This document shows, one piece after another, positions 1 through 12,617 of a DNA stretch of 64,000 bases. Below the pieces are notes generated by a model. It was not told the origin of the DNA. It searched no databases and saw only the letters and a program-made list of their open reading frames with translations. The stretch comes from Siphlonurus alternatus. Taxonomy: Eukaryota; Arthropoda; Insecta; Ephemeroptera; Siphlonuridae. The stretch is from positions 8,682,648 through 8,746,647 of the forward strand of contig OX463781.1 of assembly GCA_949825025.1 (NCBI GenBank), read 5' to 3'. A program made the position numbers and the translations under genes. Every line of letters begins with the position of its first letter. Position 1 is the first letter of the stretch.

Positions 1-3000
1 CGCATTTATTTTTTATCGCTGCATGAGTAGAATAGACCCATATAGCACTATAATAATACACATTCTAAAGTGAAAGGATATTTTATACTAATTAATATGA
101 AATAAAATTTGTTATTACTTGAATTCGAAATAAAAACATAAAATATAATTAGATAATCATTTCTATATACTATATTTACATTGGCATCATCTGCCTATGA
201 AATTTTCAATATTATACAACACTTACTTCGTATACATCAATGTATATATACAGACTGTATAGCAATATATTTGACCTATTTAGTCCATTCAGCAAAGTGT
301 TTAATTTTAAAAACCAATTTTTACGTTTCATGATCTTCATCTTTTTAATAATTTTTAAACAAAATACATTTTTATAAAAAATTATATATTATAATATATA
401 TGCTACATATTTACAATTATACAGTATAATTTATACATATAAAAATAAAAATACACAGTAAAATGTTAAAGACATAAAACTTACATAGAAAATAAATAAA
501 TAAATTGCCCCTTATTTAAATACGTATCTAATTTTATGAGTAATAATTAATTGTACAGATAAACCCACAGAATAAATTTATTGACTACTGACGTATACCG
601 TGACGTAATTAAAACAGGATCTATGACGTCATCTTAATATAATCTGGTTATAAAAATATAGAATGCTGATTTTAAAATGTTATTAAGAAATTTGAAGATG
701 ATTTGTATAGATCAGGTCAGGTATAAGGTTAATAATTATAATGTTTAACTCCGCCTATATATGTAGATAATTTCGTCATGTATACTCGCGGTTCTAACTC
801 TCTAAGCTACGACCGTATAGCACTATGATGGAAGGAACATTGTGTAATACAAAATGCATGCAACGCCTTGCACACTCAACTAAGGCTACATGCATGGATA
901 CGCCTAATAACAAAACGCCTATAAAACATAAAAAAAATATTAGCATAAATCGTCACTTCATAAAAATAATGTCTTATTTTATAATAATATCGCACAAAAA
1001 TAATATATAAAAGTACTAATTTTATTTAAAAAAAAGTTAAGTAATATTTATTTCACAAAAAAAATACTACGTTGCATAATTTTCATCAGTTAAGGTAACA
1101 AAAAAGTCATGATTTTTCTTCTCTCTACAAAATGCCAAAAATAAATACTATTAATTTCAATATCGTGCTTTAACAATGCAATAATATTTTAATTGCAGGC
1201 ATGCATTGTTTGTTTTTTATTAAACATTAAAAAATATATAAAACAAGCACAAGGTTACGTAAGTTGTGCTTACTGACCTATTTAAAAATGAAACCACAAA
1301 GAAAATTCGTCTCATATTGACATAAAATTACAATGCCATAAAATGACAAATATTTTTTTTCTCTCTCTTATACTTCAAACAGAAAATACATAAAAAGCTA
1401 ATAGTGCATTCGTTTGTTTTGTAAAAAATAAATAAAATAAAAAGAAAAATTATGAGAAAAAAATAATCCTTTGTTTGCATATTATACTGTGAGAGAAAAA
1501 CATAAAAAGAATCTTAACAAATTATCTCTTTAAAAGAAAATAAAAGCATTGCAACATGGTTAAAGAGTTTCAGACCACTTTCAGTATTAAAGTAATTAAG
1601 GTTGATTACATTTAGTATTAAGGTTAACCTCACCTATATTATTCATTATAATATTATGTATATATTAAGTTTACAGATCAGCTGTGTTTCTCATTAAACC
1701 TGCACAGGTATAATTAATATACCAAGCATGGAAAATTAATAAACACTATATATACACTTTTCAATTAATACAGATTTTTTTTTTCTCACTGAATCACAAC
1801 GATTTACTTTTATTAATCTAAAAATGCATGGATTTGTTTACAAAAAAAAAACATGTAATGATTTTTTCCCTAATTCAACCATTCTTATAAACAATTTAGG
1901 ATTTATGTTATTTGATTATGACGGTACAAAGTTGGTTAGTATAAAGCACATTGCAACACTGACCCATATAAGGGTCTACTAAGCTCTCAGCTCAACGTTG
2001 GATGCAGCCAGGCAAGCAAGCTATAGCAAGCCAATGTTGGCCACTACGCTGCCATAGCTTGTATAGTAGACAAATACTAAATGCCACCTCATAACACTTT
2101 CCCCACTTCATGTGTAAAACGAAACTAATAATCATAATACTACTATTATTATAAGAAAAACGATTAAAAAATATTAAAATTATTGTTGTGTCATAATATT
2201 ATATTTTATTGTACTAAATGTGATGTAATAAATTAAATTTTTATTTTATTGGTGAAAGAAGGTAAGTGTAGAAAAGAAAAATCACAGAGAGGGAGAGAGA
2301 GAGAATACAAAGAAAAGAGATTTTTGAAACAAGATTAAAATCTTCCCGCTAAAATTTAATATGGACATGCTTCTATGAGCTGACCTAATTTTTATGTAGC
2401 ACGGATGAATGTGGTTAAAATATTACCCAATTTTGCTTATTTAGTAACTTTTGCTTTTTATACACAAATTTACATGTAAACTATAGTCATGTCAACATAT
2501 TTTAACTTTTTTTTCTGTTCTATTTTAGTTTCCTAATACTTAATAAAATACAGGTAACCTTTTTTTTAAGTATAATTTTTAAATTTTAACAAAAACAATT
2601 TAAATTCATTGTCATGCCCGCATTATTAAAATTTTTGTTTCATTAAAATTATGACATCAGATTTTGACACATTTCTAGTTTTATAAGATTATAAAAGCCA
2701 TCAGTTCTCACTGATGCAACCCAAAATTATTGAAAATTTCAAGGCTTCAAACATATATTATCTGGTATATTTAGTCGATGTTTTTGTGGGTTTAATAAAG
2801 GTAAGTGAAGCAGGTTTTATAGAGAGCGGAATGTTAACCGAGAGTGAGAGTGACTACGGCGGCAGAGAGTGAGAGAGAGAGAGAGAGAGAACACCATGAC
2901 ATAATAAGTCTGCAAGCCGGTGGATCTGCTAGCTAGCCCCACGCGCCTATACTGCCTCTCGACCTACTTTGCAGACTACAGCAAAACATTGAATTTTATG

Positions 3001-6000
3001 GAAGTGGTACCGAGAAGGAATCCCACTGATTATCATCGAATGATTAAGTGACTATTTAAAGATTTTTTTACAATATTTTTAAAACAACATAATACGAGAA
3101 AAAAATGTATTTTATTTGACCCAGTTAATATTATTATTGAATATTATATCATTTTATTAATAAAGGATACATGTACTTATTTTATTTTAAATTATCTGTA
3201 ATAGTTCAATAACAAATATTTAATAGTGACCTACTTAATTGTATTATTTTTATTTCATGAAAAAAACGACCTATACTGGTTTGATTAACGATTTTTGATT
3301 TGATGTTTCTACCAGAAAAATAAACTAGCTGAAGTGAGAAAACTTTGCATCTTCATGAGATCCAATATCAATCGAATTAATAGATAAGATATGCCTATGT
3401 ATTATTCGTCAAATTGTGCAATAACTTTACAGTAGCACAACTTGGGTTACACTAGAAAATAGGTCACATTACATTTTCAATGAAAGTATAAATAAAAAAA
3501 AACTGAAAGTGGTCGCACGGCTCCACAAGGGGAGACACGCACTATGTTAATCTCTAGTTGATTTCAAAATATAATACTTTTTATATAATAAGAAAACAAA
3601 CGCTTGAAAAAAAACGCTGACTTCATTCATTTAGAAAATTAAACATCATAATGCAATTAAATTAATGCATTTAATTTTAAAGGAGTTAGCTTGTTTTGCT
3701 ATTTACCAACTTCAATTTATTTTAGTTTTAATATTTGTATTTATTTTGTATATAGTGGTATACCCCAATATTTACATCGATACAGATATTTAAATAATTA
3801 TTGCGCTTGAGCCAATATATAACATGCAATGTATGGTGTTTATATAACATACAAGATGTGTTTACTTAATTAAGTAAAAGAGAACACGAGAATGAGAGAG
3901 GGGGAATCATTTCTATATGTTACAATTAAACGTGAATCTTTGACCATACAGACTTCTTTTGCAGTCAAGGTATTGACTGTATATAAGTGTAAAGTACCTC
4001 ATTTTCTATAACGTGCATTTTTAAGATTTTTTTTGTTTTTTTTTTTTTTCATTTCACAAAAACAATCGTTAATCTACCGACAAATTAAGATATGTGAAAT
4101 TTCTCAGTACTGATCGTGTACTAGACAAAGAAGTCTACTAAATCAAATTTTTACGCTCTCGTTTTTCTAAGTTGGAATACACCAAAGGTAGTTTCTCCCA
4201 GTCTGGATGCAGGTACAGTGTGGTAATGTGGACGTGAGGTTTGGCCAGTATGGGCGAGACGTTATTATATAGCTATAAGCACAGTCTACTGAGACGCCTG
4301 ATCCCAAGCAGCAGCACCCAGACAAAACATTAAAAACGTAAGCAACAATAGCAAAAATTAACCTTACAAGAGCATGACGTCATAAGCTAGCATACAGTGA
4401 TTAAGATTAGAAGCCCTTCGATATATTGGTAAGTGCATGTACTGAGAGAATTAGTGATAATGCGATGTTATATTATTATATCTTGTAGGTGTAAAAGGGC
4501 ACACCTATCAAGAAGAGAAAGAGAAAAAAATATAAATCAATCCCATCACAAAATTTAGAATTGCCGAATCAAAATTCAGCTTTATTTATTGATAGTATTG
4601 GTATTGTGTTCTAATTGCCCTTGTTAGTGAATTCAAATATTATAATAAGACTTTCTTCTAGAAAAGCACGTATTATATTATTTAGTAGTTTACATACATA
4701 AATACATACTATACAGAATTATAATAATATTTTCCTTCATATTATTATTATTATTCTTAGCAGGAGTTAGCACCAAAGTTTTAGGAGTTGGCTGAGTAAG
4801 CTTTTTTAATGAGTGCATTGCAGAATAATTTGTTATTATTTATACATAAAACTTGTTTTCATATTAAATTTAATATAAAACAGAGACATAGAAGTATAAG
4901 TACAGTTAAATTTTATATATTTAATACGAACACCATCTTGTATATACTGTATATATCAATAAAGTTTTAAACATAATAATGTGTTTAGCGTGCAGTAATA
5001 CAAACATGGTATAGTAACAATTTTCATGCTACTCAAATCGAATATAATTCACATCGTATAATAGTAATAATATATTATAATACACCTGAGAGAAGCTATT
5101 GAACATTTACAGCATGCATACGACAACATTATTTGCATCATCAGCATAAATTCCTGCACCTTGTGGTACATGATACAAAACACGTGGTGTTCTGCATGCA
5201 TTACATGAGCATTAATACAACACCAGATAAGGGATTAAGCACCACTTAACAGAAGAAATATATGTATTATGTGTATTATTGAATCAATATGAACGTGTAA
5301 AACATAAATCATAATTTTACCCTTCGTGTTCATCTTGCAAGCCACTGAGTGTTAAAAATTTAATTAACCTTAGAGTAAAAACATAATAATGACGGGGTTT
5401 AATTCTATATTATATCGCGTGTGTATATATATATAATGCATGCAACATAAAATTTTGGTTTTTAATATTTCGTAACCCTTTTTTTTTAAATGAAATTACC
5501 ATATAAAAAATACACTGTCAGTCAATTTATCAATAGCTATTAGTTATATATATTTGTAGCGCATACATAATGTAAAAAATATATTGAGTATAGCATATTT
5601 ATTATTTATTCAGAATACTGCTAGCTGCTGCTATCCTAGCCCAACAGTAACTCCAAGCTACTCAGAACGCTACTGGCTTGTGATGGCCTAGTTTGGCTCC
5701 ACGTGCGCCCTATGGCTGCTGCATGACGCTATATGCTAGCTAGCACCAGCAAAGTACTATACTGCACTTGTTCACCATCTAGTGCACTCCAATCGATCGT
5801 AGTTCGGGTCACTACTCGCTCAAAACGATAAACCTTGTAAATGTTAAATCGAATCACTTTATAAAAAAGACTTCCATTTATTGCTTTTCCTTTCATTACA
5901 TACGTAAATATTATGACAATTTTGCCATGTTGATCTTCATTTAGATCTATTTTCATTCATTCCAATAGCATAGGTAATTTTTAAATCTATAATTAATGTT

Positions 6001-6501
6001 TTGGCAGTGATTGATTTCTTTTAACAGTTTTAACGGGTTAAAAATTACATTTAAAAACGTATTTTTTCTGTATCGATATATCTATATATTTTTTTGTATA
6101 TAATCATGTCATAATTTTTACTTTTGAAATCAAGTGCCTTGCAAAGTGGATAAATATATGACTGGCACATTATAACGTTTGCGCAATATTATATACCAAC
6201 TAAAATTCGCTCTACCTGCCTACCGCTATACGGTCTACTGAGTTTATATATTATTATAAAGCGTTTTATCACATGGCATAATAACGTATCAGACACTATA
6301 CAAAATATAATTTAGAAATGTTTTATTTTTTTTTATAACTTGATTTCCTGGCAACGAATAATATTATAATAAAAAATCTCATAAAATATTTCCCTTAGTA
6401 ACACACAAATAAATAACAAGATTTTAAGTCACTTATATGACCGAAATTCTACAAATTTTAATTGAAAGAAGAATGGCTATATACAGTGTACTGTATTTAT
6501 A
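1..6501. other. Non-coding AT-rich DNA, probably NR5A intron 1
   Basis: No coding exon was recognised on either strand. If the receptor gene continues leftward, this is its large first coding intron. I looked on the minus strand for the FTZ-F1 box (the basic segment that follows the zinc fingers) and did not find it. GC-richer patches lie near 1960-2070, 2820-2960, 4170-4320 and 5610-5760. Seven full ROR/Rev-erb-type elements occur at 272, 1274, 1960, 2381, 3117, 3227 and 3456. The rest is AT-rich with short homopolymers and ATT repeats (for example near 4740). Confidence 0.6.
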
Positions 6502-6655
6502 GGGCGCGATTCACGAAGCAGTTAGCCAGGTTTCTAACCACGTTTAGCTTAACCACGTTTAACTAGGGTTGTTTAACACGTAAAACAGGTATATTTAAAC
6601 GTGGTTAAGGTAAACGTGGCTAGAAACCTGGTTAACTGCTTCGTGAATCGCACCC
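6502..6655. mobile_element. Palindromic MITE, about 154 bp
   Basis: The two ends are near-perfect inverted copies: the element starts GGGCGCGATTCACGAAGC and ends with the reverse complement of GGGTGCGATTCACGAAGC. The stem continues inward for about 60 bp per arm, with an unpaired centre near 6575-6590. TTATA occurs just outside both ends (6497-6501 and 6657-6661, the right copy one base away), a possible target-site duplication. No transposase is encoded, so this is a non-autonomous element. The superfamily cannot be assigned from the ends alone. Confidence 0.8.
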
Positions 6656-7225
6656 ATTATAGCTAAATAAGTAAAACAACAACAAGAAAACGACACTATT
6701 ACGTAAGAATACAAATGCATAAAATGCGAAATAGAAATTAAATTATATTTATTTACGATTTTATTAAAATATGTATACAAAAACAGTGCAACGATATAAA
6801 CTGATTATTGCTACGTATTAAGTATATTAAAAGAAGAAATGTACACATAATTATCAATAATATAATTAACTGAATGACAAGTCTATATAGCAAAAAGCAG
6901 ACTCAATAAATAGGTACACCTAATTACTGTGTCCTAAAAATTCGCGAAATATTCACGTGTACTAAAACGCATAATTTAAGTGAAGTACGTTTTGTTTATA
7001 AAGTAAAGTGTAAACAAAGATAGGGAGCCTACCGCAAGTGGGAGGGGACTCTTCCGCCATGTGTTACTGATACGACCCTGGGCCAATTACTGTACTTTTT
7101 TTTACGTAAAAACTCCCATCCATAATCGAACGAACATCGCTTACATGACTTATTTATATAACCTATCACTATGGTACATATTTTTTTTAGTAAATTTAAT
7201 AAAAAAAATAACAAATTTGACTTAC
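6656..7225. other. Start of NR5A intron 1, non-coding
   Basis: This AT-rich stretch lies directly downstream of the receptor exon's splice donor. The exon's reading frame stays open by chance to a stop at 7029-7031, but the protein beyond the donor (residues after 235) no longer resembles a nuclear receptor. That supports splicing at 7225/7226 rather than read-through. No other feature was seen. Confidence 0.6.
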
Positions 7226-7931
7226 CTTCAAGTTTCATGCCTACTTCAAGACATTTTTGAAAACGACAGTAAGGACATCGTTTTCTTTGTGTCTTATCAA
7301 TATGGCAGCTTCGATCAGCTACACAAGTATATACTTTTTTATTTTGAACGGTTCTCTTGAAAAAACCTTTGCATGATTCGCATGTAAGAAGACCATAGTG
7401 ATATCCAGAAACTTTGTCTCCACACACTGGACACAATTCTTCAATAATTTCCTTAGTGTCCGGTAATTCTGGTGCACCGGTAGATGAACCGGTGTTTCCT
7501 GCAGTTGCACCGGTGTTACCACCTCCACTTGTTCCAAGACCCACAGTAAAATCGGTCATGCTACCGGTAGATCCACCTGAAGAACCAAACAGACATGACG
7601 GATCTAAATTATTGAATGTATGAATCAATAATGATGATCCATTATTGTTGCCAGAAGAATTGTTATTTCCATTGCCATTGTTATTTGAAGAATTTCCGAT
7701 ATTATTGGTAGAAGTTGCACCTCCTATTTGTCCACCATGTATATTTGTGGTATGATAATTGCCAGAGTTGTTACTAAATAGAACCATGTTGTTACCATTG
7801 CTATTATTTTGTCCGTTTGGGCTTGTATTGCCTCCTGTACTAGCAGTGGTAGACATGGATAGCGATGGACTTAAATAAAAAGGTGGCATATTCAGTGATG
7901 CTAATGAATGGTGATCCATTTCTAATAGCAT
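7226..7931 (-). CDS. ftz-f1: NR5A (FTZ-F1-type) nuclear receptor, first coding exon
   Basis: This exon encodes the N-terminus of an orphan nuclear receptor transcription factor of the NR5A group. The ATG is at 7929-7931, with an in-frame TAA nine bases upstream. Residues 1-155 are a low-complexity A/B region rich in Asn, Gly, Ser and Thr. Residues 167-222 form the zinc-finger domain: finger one CPVC...CESC (167-187) with P-box CESCKG, finger two CVADRSC...CPYC (203-222). The exon continues through [14 protein letters not shown] and ends after 235 codons plus one base at a GTAAGT donor. NR5A proteins bind YCAAGGYCA as monomers. [16 protein letters not shown] is protostome FTZ-F1-like rather than vertebrate SF-1/LRH-1-like. 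The FTZ-F1 box and ligand-binding domain must lie on later exons that are not in this window. An internal start at Met5 is possible. Confidence 0.96.
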
Positions 7932-8980
7932 AGCAATTTAATATAAATTGTTTTTAAATAATAAATTAATTGTCACTTAATAAAATATATTTAAAAAAAT
8001 ATATTATTATACACTGTTTGATGATTTTTTTTTTGTAATAAATATCAAAGTACACTATGACACCATAGCACCAATGTTAGATACAGAATAATAATAAAAT
8101 TTATTTTTCTATTATTCACTGTTTGCCACATCACTCATCACACTTAAAATATTTTATCAACACACAAAATAATCCAGTTGTGGGTTAAAAAATTAAAATT
8201 CCAAATTATTGTTAAAAAATCACTAGAGTAACACTTGACACTGTGAAAATATTGCTCGTGGTAAGTTCACCACTGACAACAAAAATCCACGTTGATGTCG
8301 ATTTACGAAAAGCACGCACCACACTACCACCACGAGAGAAGGATAAAACACGACCGCTCTACTCGGTGATACAATGGTAAATGATTAGAAGCCTATGTAA
8401 TAAGTGAAAGTGAAGTTATAGTAGGGTTGACCTACTTTCCCACTGCCTTGCGCCTGCTTTTGACTGTATGGTATAGACGAGTGCGCTATACGCCACCACG
8501 AAGAGAGGAGAGGAGTAGGACTAAGCTAACACTGTACAGTCCCAACAGCAGTAGTGGCAATACACCAGCGACACCGAGCGGCGAACATACTAACATATAA
8601 GTGAGAGTGGTGGACCATATTGGTGGTGGTAAAAAAATATATTATAAAAAAAACATAATTATATAAATATAGTGGGGAAATATTATAAAAGTAAAGAGAC
8701 AAAAGTGGGGATTTTATTTTATAAAGTGGGAGTAAAATATAGTAGAGGGGGGTATATATATGTGATAGAAAAAGAGGGGAAAACGTTTATTAAGGTACGA
8801 ATGAAGGTAGGGGAAATATTACGTAGGGAGGGTACACAAGTAGGGGTAAAACGTCGTGGTTAGCCTACTGACCTAGTTTTGGGTAAAGTTCTCCTCCCTC
8901 TAAGTTCCCCTCTTCTCTCTCTTGCTCGATGTAGCGCCCGCGCCAAACGAATGGCCTGCCTCACTAGGCGGCTCGATGCG
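7932..8980 (-). promoter_or_regulatory. Putative NR5A 5' UTR and proximal promoter
   Basis: This is the upstream flank of the receptor's start codon. No convincing splice acceptor precedes the ATG, so the 5' UTR is probably contiguous with the coding exon. Base composition rises at 8270-8580 and again at 8880-9000, where CpG is frequent. A perfect ROR/Rev-erb-type element (AAAGTAGGTCA on the gene strand) is at 8428-8438, and a second (AAACTAGGTCA) is at 8869-8879. The plus strand of 8580-8870 is strongly purine-rich with G runs. The transcription start cannot be placed from sequence alone. Confidence 0.4.
8428..8438 (-). promoter_or_regulatory. ROR/Rev-erb (HR3/E75) response element upstream of NR5A
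   Basis: The minus strand reads AAAGTAGGTCA, an exact match to the WAWNTRGGTCA element bound by ROR/HR3 and Rev-erb/E75 receptors. It lies about 500 bp upstream of the receptor ATG in the same orientation as transcription. The same 11-mer recurs at 46147-46157. HR3 activation and E75 repression of FTZ-F1 are established in Drosophila. Use of this site here is an inference. Confidence 0.45.
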
Positions 8981-11942
8981 TCGTCGTGTGGCCTTAGCTT
9001 TTGCTTTTATTATTGATGCATTGCAATAAACCAGCAAGAGGAGGAGATTCCCACTAGGAATTCACTTTCGTCCTTGCCCCTATGTTTGTGCGAACAATGT
9101 CATGTAATCCCAAGAGACACTTTACTTTTTTCACACCCCATTTGCATTGACCTCGAGAAAAACAAGGTATCATCAATAATAGTTATGATACTATTGGGAT
9201 TTATACGAGGCATCATTTCAAATGCGATAACAAGTTCATTATATATACAAAAAAAAATCAATCTATGTAAATAATGCAATTATTACATAAAATCAAAATA
9301 TATATTAACTTATCAATTGTTTATTTAACTAGAACCAGATGTAACGCCCCTACATTTCTGTAGTTATGCAACCTACGCAACCTTTAACTTTAAAAAGCTT
9401 TTCATACATAAATAGAAAAGATCTATATTTTAAAAGGAACACGAAAAGTGTGGGAAAATATAGATCAAATGTGTTCTATTACTTCTATATATTATATACA
9501 ACCCTACTGACCTAAATTTTGATCAATACAAGTAAAAATCATCCAAAAGCTTCTTTAAACGTATAAAAATATCTTTACAAATTTGTGCCAATTTTCCCCT
9601 TCTTTTTATACTGTATATCTTCCCTTACATTACACACATTTCCGTCTTAAGTGGCCAAGTGTTGCCCTATTCTCAACCAACTTCAATGCCACAATAGAGT
9701 TGTTTCAATTTCATGAGATCTGTGGAGAAAAAATTGATACTAACAAGCACCTGAGTAAGCAAATTATCTTGCTAAACAATAGTCTTAAAAGTGTATGCAC
9801 TTCAGTACTAACACTATGTACACATAAATTTTATTCTATAAAAACAACTTCAAAGTAAATCTTTGACAATTTAATTTCTCATTCTTGACTGTTAAGTATA
9901 ATATATCATTCCTTTGTGTATCTCTGTTTATTATTTTTTTATACTCATTTGAGTATGACTAAATTAAATTTTTCCACAGTGCATACTCTAAGTATAAAGT
10001 GTATATATATGAGTAAACTTTTTAAAAGATGAGTAAGATTTTTTTTTTTTTTTTTGAAATAAATTCTTGAAATAATAAATTATGTGCGTCATATAGTAAT
10101 GCATTTAATTTTTGCATGCTGAAATTCTGAGACTGAAATAAATATCTCTCAGGTGGATCAAGACGAAAGAACGAGGGGAAGGGAGGGGGGGTGTAATTTT
10201 AATTACAATAATAAGGGTTCATTTTCCAAACTCTATTAGATATTATACAGTATAATTTCTTAATTTCTTCAAAAATTTTATTTTAAATTAAATTATTTTC
10301 ATCTTTCCTAAGTGACGAGTTTAGTTACGTGTATCATGTTACTTTAAAATTAAATTGTTTTCTATAAAAACACATTCAAATGCAGCCATGCATGCTGATA
10401 TAAAGAACGTTGTTTGTCGAGAATTGAAATTGAAACTAAAGAAATTCTCATCCAATACGATTTCATTATAATGATATGCCGAGTCAATATCGATAAGTCC
10501 AATAGACAGTTTACAGTTGAGATGAGAAAAGAAAAAAACCCTTCCTCTGTTGACTCTTCAAGGCAAAATAAAGCAGCGGCGAGGGACGATTGCTTTTTGT
10601 TTGCTAAGTCCCAGCAGGCCTGCGTGTGACCTAGGGGTAGCCGAGCTTTCCATGCGTCGCAATAACAACCTCAGAGCCCTGGGATGGAGCTGTCACAATT
10701 TTCGCAACCTCAACCCCATGGCTCAAACAAAAGTGGATTGAGATAGGGTAGAAAAAAATTAAGTGAGGAGGGAATTATTGAAACAAAATTTACAAAGCTT
10801 AAAACTGCTTTAAAATTACATGCCGTAATTCCGTGTAGAAAAAAAAATAATAATATAAATTTATAGAAAAAAATTGAGGGCAAAAAATGAGTTCACCTTG
10901 TCAAAACACTTCAACTTTTTTTTTTCTCAAGGGTTGTAAATATTTTAAGGGTAAATTTTTACTTTCACTTATACGAAAATGGTTATAAAAACTTGGCTTC
11001 CTGTTTGTAAAGTGAAGCGGTGGCAAGACGATCCATCTTGTACGAGGGGGGGGGGGGTTGAGAGGGGGCTGCGGAAATTGAGAGGAGAAAGTGGGCTGGC
11101 AGGGCAAAGAGGCAGCAAACCCCCTGCTGGCAATATCGGTCGTGTCACACCCACCACTTTTATTAGCAACACATATACAACCCTCCCCCTTCGTATTGTT
11201 CAACAAGTTCTTTTCATAAAATGTCGTAAAATATCCATCCCTCGCGCGCCGATCTTATAAATTCTTTTATGAGATTTTTTTTTTTCTAAATAGAACGTTT
11301 TTTTTTTTTTTTTTTAAGACTACTTAATGCAAATTCTTTAAAATATATTTTGCAAAGAATTTCAATTTACTGGCATGCTAAAAGCACTAAATTAATTTTT
11401 ATGAATTTATAAGGAAGGATTTTTTAAAAATGCCTTTTAATAATAATTTCCATAAACAACTTCCCGTTACATCATAAAAATCATAAATAAATTTTCAGTA
11501 GTTAAAAAGTCATAACTCCATTTTACTTTTGAAGCCACTTAGGGGTATCTCGTTAATACAAATTCACATAATTTACACAGGCAGTAAACCTAAGAAAGTG
11601 ATCTCTCGGTAGAAGCAGGTGTCTCAGAATCATCCTCTTAGATTATTTACAGAACGCAAATGAAAGTGATGTAGTGTGTCATACTTGTCAGTAACGTACA
11701 CGTCAGGGTATATAGGGAGGACTTACGGAGTCCGCGTTTCTATTTGTCTAAATACAACTTAATTGCATGCAAGCCTTACCATTAATTAAAGTGTTGAAAT
11801 AAGTAATTGTTATAAATTGATTGTAATTATTGTTTCAATGCAAATAACTTAAGAGGAAATATAATTATTAATATGATACCGTAAACCGTATACCATGTAT
11901 TTTATTCTGTATCACAGTTGCAATATGCAACCTGATACCTAC

Positions 11943-11980
<38 letters not shown>

Positions 11981-12456
11981 TATTACAGTTAATAATAATT
12001 AATTAAATTTTATCAATATAACCACATCCATGACTTTCTTTCTTTATAAATGATATAAATCAGGCTTTAGTTTATATTATTATATTAATAAATCATATTT
12101 ACATAATATTTATTATAATAGCTATACTTTAATTCGTTATAGAGTTAAAAAGAGAATTGAAAAATATATAGTAAAAATATATAAATCAAACGTAGGTGTA
12201 TAATTGCTATAATATTATTCCGTCGGTCTGCAAATATTTCCCGCCCACGCACCCTCACGCGTGTGGATTACTTGAAACTTAGGCAGGTTTTGCCACTAGT
12301 TTCCTATGCTCAACTCTTGTTCTATTATTTCAAATCCAAAAGTCGCTTTCACTATTTCTCAACGCGCGTCATGCGTTACTGCTCGCCATCAGTTGTCCGC
12401 CCCAGCATGCGCACCTTTCCTAGCTAGCATCACCTATATATAATATGCACCAATAG

Positions 12457-12510
12457 TGACGTCACGGGAGTGCTCCTGAACACCGCGTGACGTCACATCC
12501 ATCCCACGTG
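12457..12510. promoter_or_regulatory. Paired CRE palindromes plus E-box
   Basis: Two perfect TGACGTCA octamers (12457-12464 and 12488-12495), each followed by C, lie 31 bp apart start to start. A CACGTG palindrome follows at 12505-12510. TGACGTCA is the CREB/ATF site and CACGTG the bHLH E-box core. The cluster sits in one of the GC-richer islands (12230-12520) inside otherwise AT-rich DNA, which suggests a promoter or enhancer, but no adjacent exon was recognised. Confidence 0.4.
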
Positions 12511-12567
12511 ACTTCGTAATGAATTAACGAGAAGGTAGTCATCGAGTGTGGCTTTTGTATGTGACAT

Positions 12568-12617
12568 TTTTCTTTTTAAGGGATGTCACGAGTTTTTTCT
12601 TTAAGGGATGTCACGAG
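12568..12617. repeat. 25-bp tandem duplication
   Basis: Two adjacent copies of a unit ending in TTTAAGGGATGTCACGAG (about 12568-12592 and 12593-12617), differing slightly in the T-rich part. It lies about 60 bp downstream of the paired CRE palindromes. Confidence 0.7.

Noticed and set aside
7029..7225. Continuation of the NR5A reading frame to a stop at 7029
   Set aside because: The frame stays open, but after KLE the residues lose all nuclear-receptor similarity and a consensus GTAAGT donor sits exactly at the known NR5A intron position.
7061..7623. Plus-strand and second minus-strand frames across the NR5A exon
   Set aside because: Shadows of the zinc-finger exon in other frames; no independent similarity.
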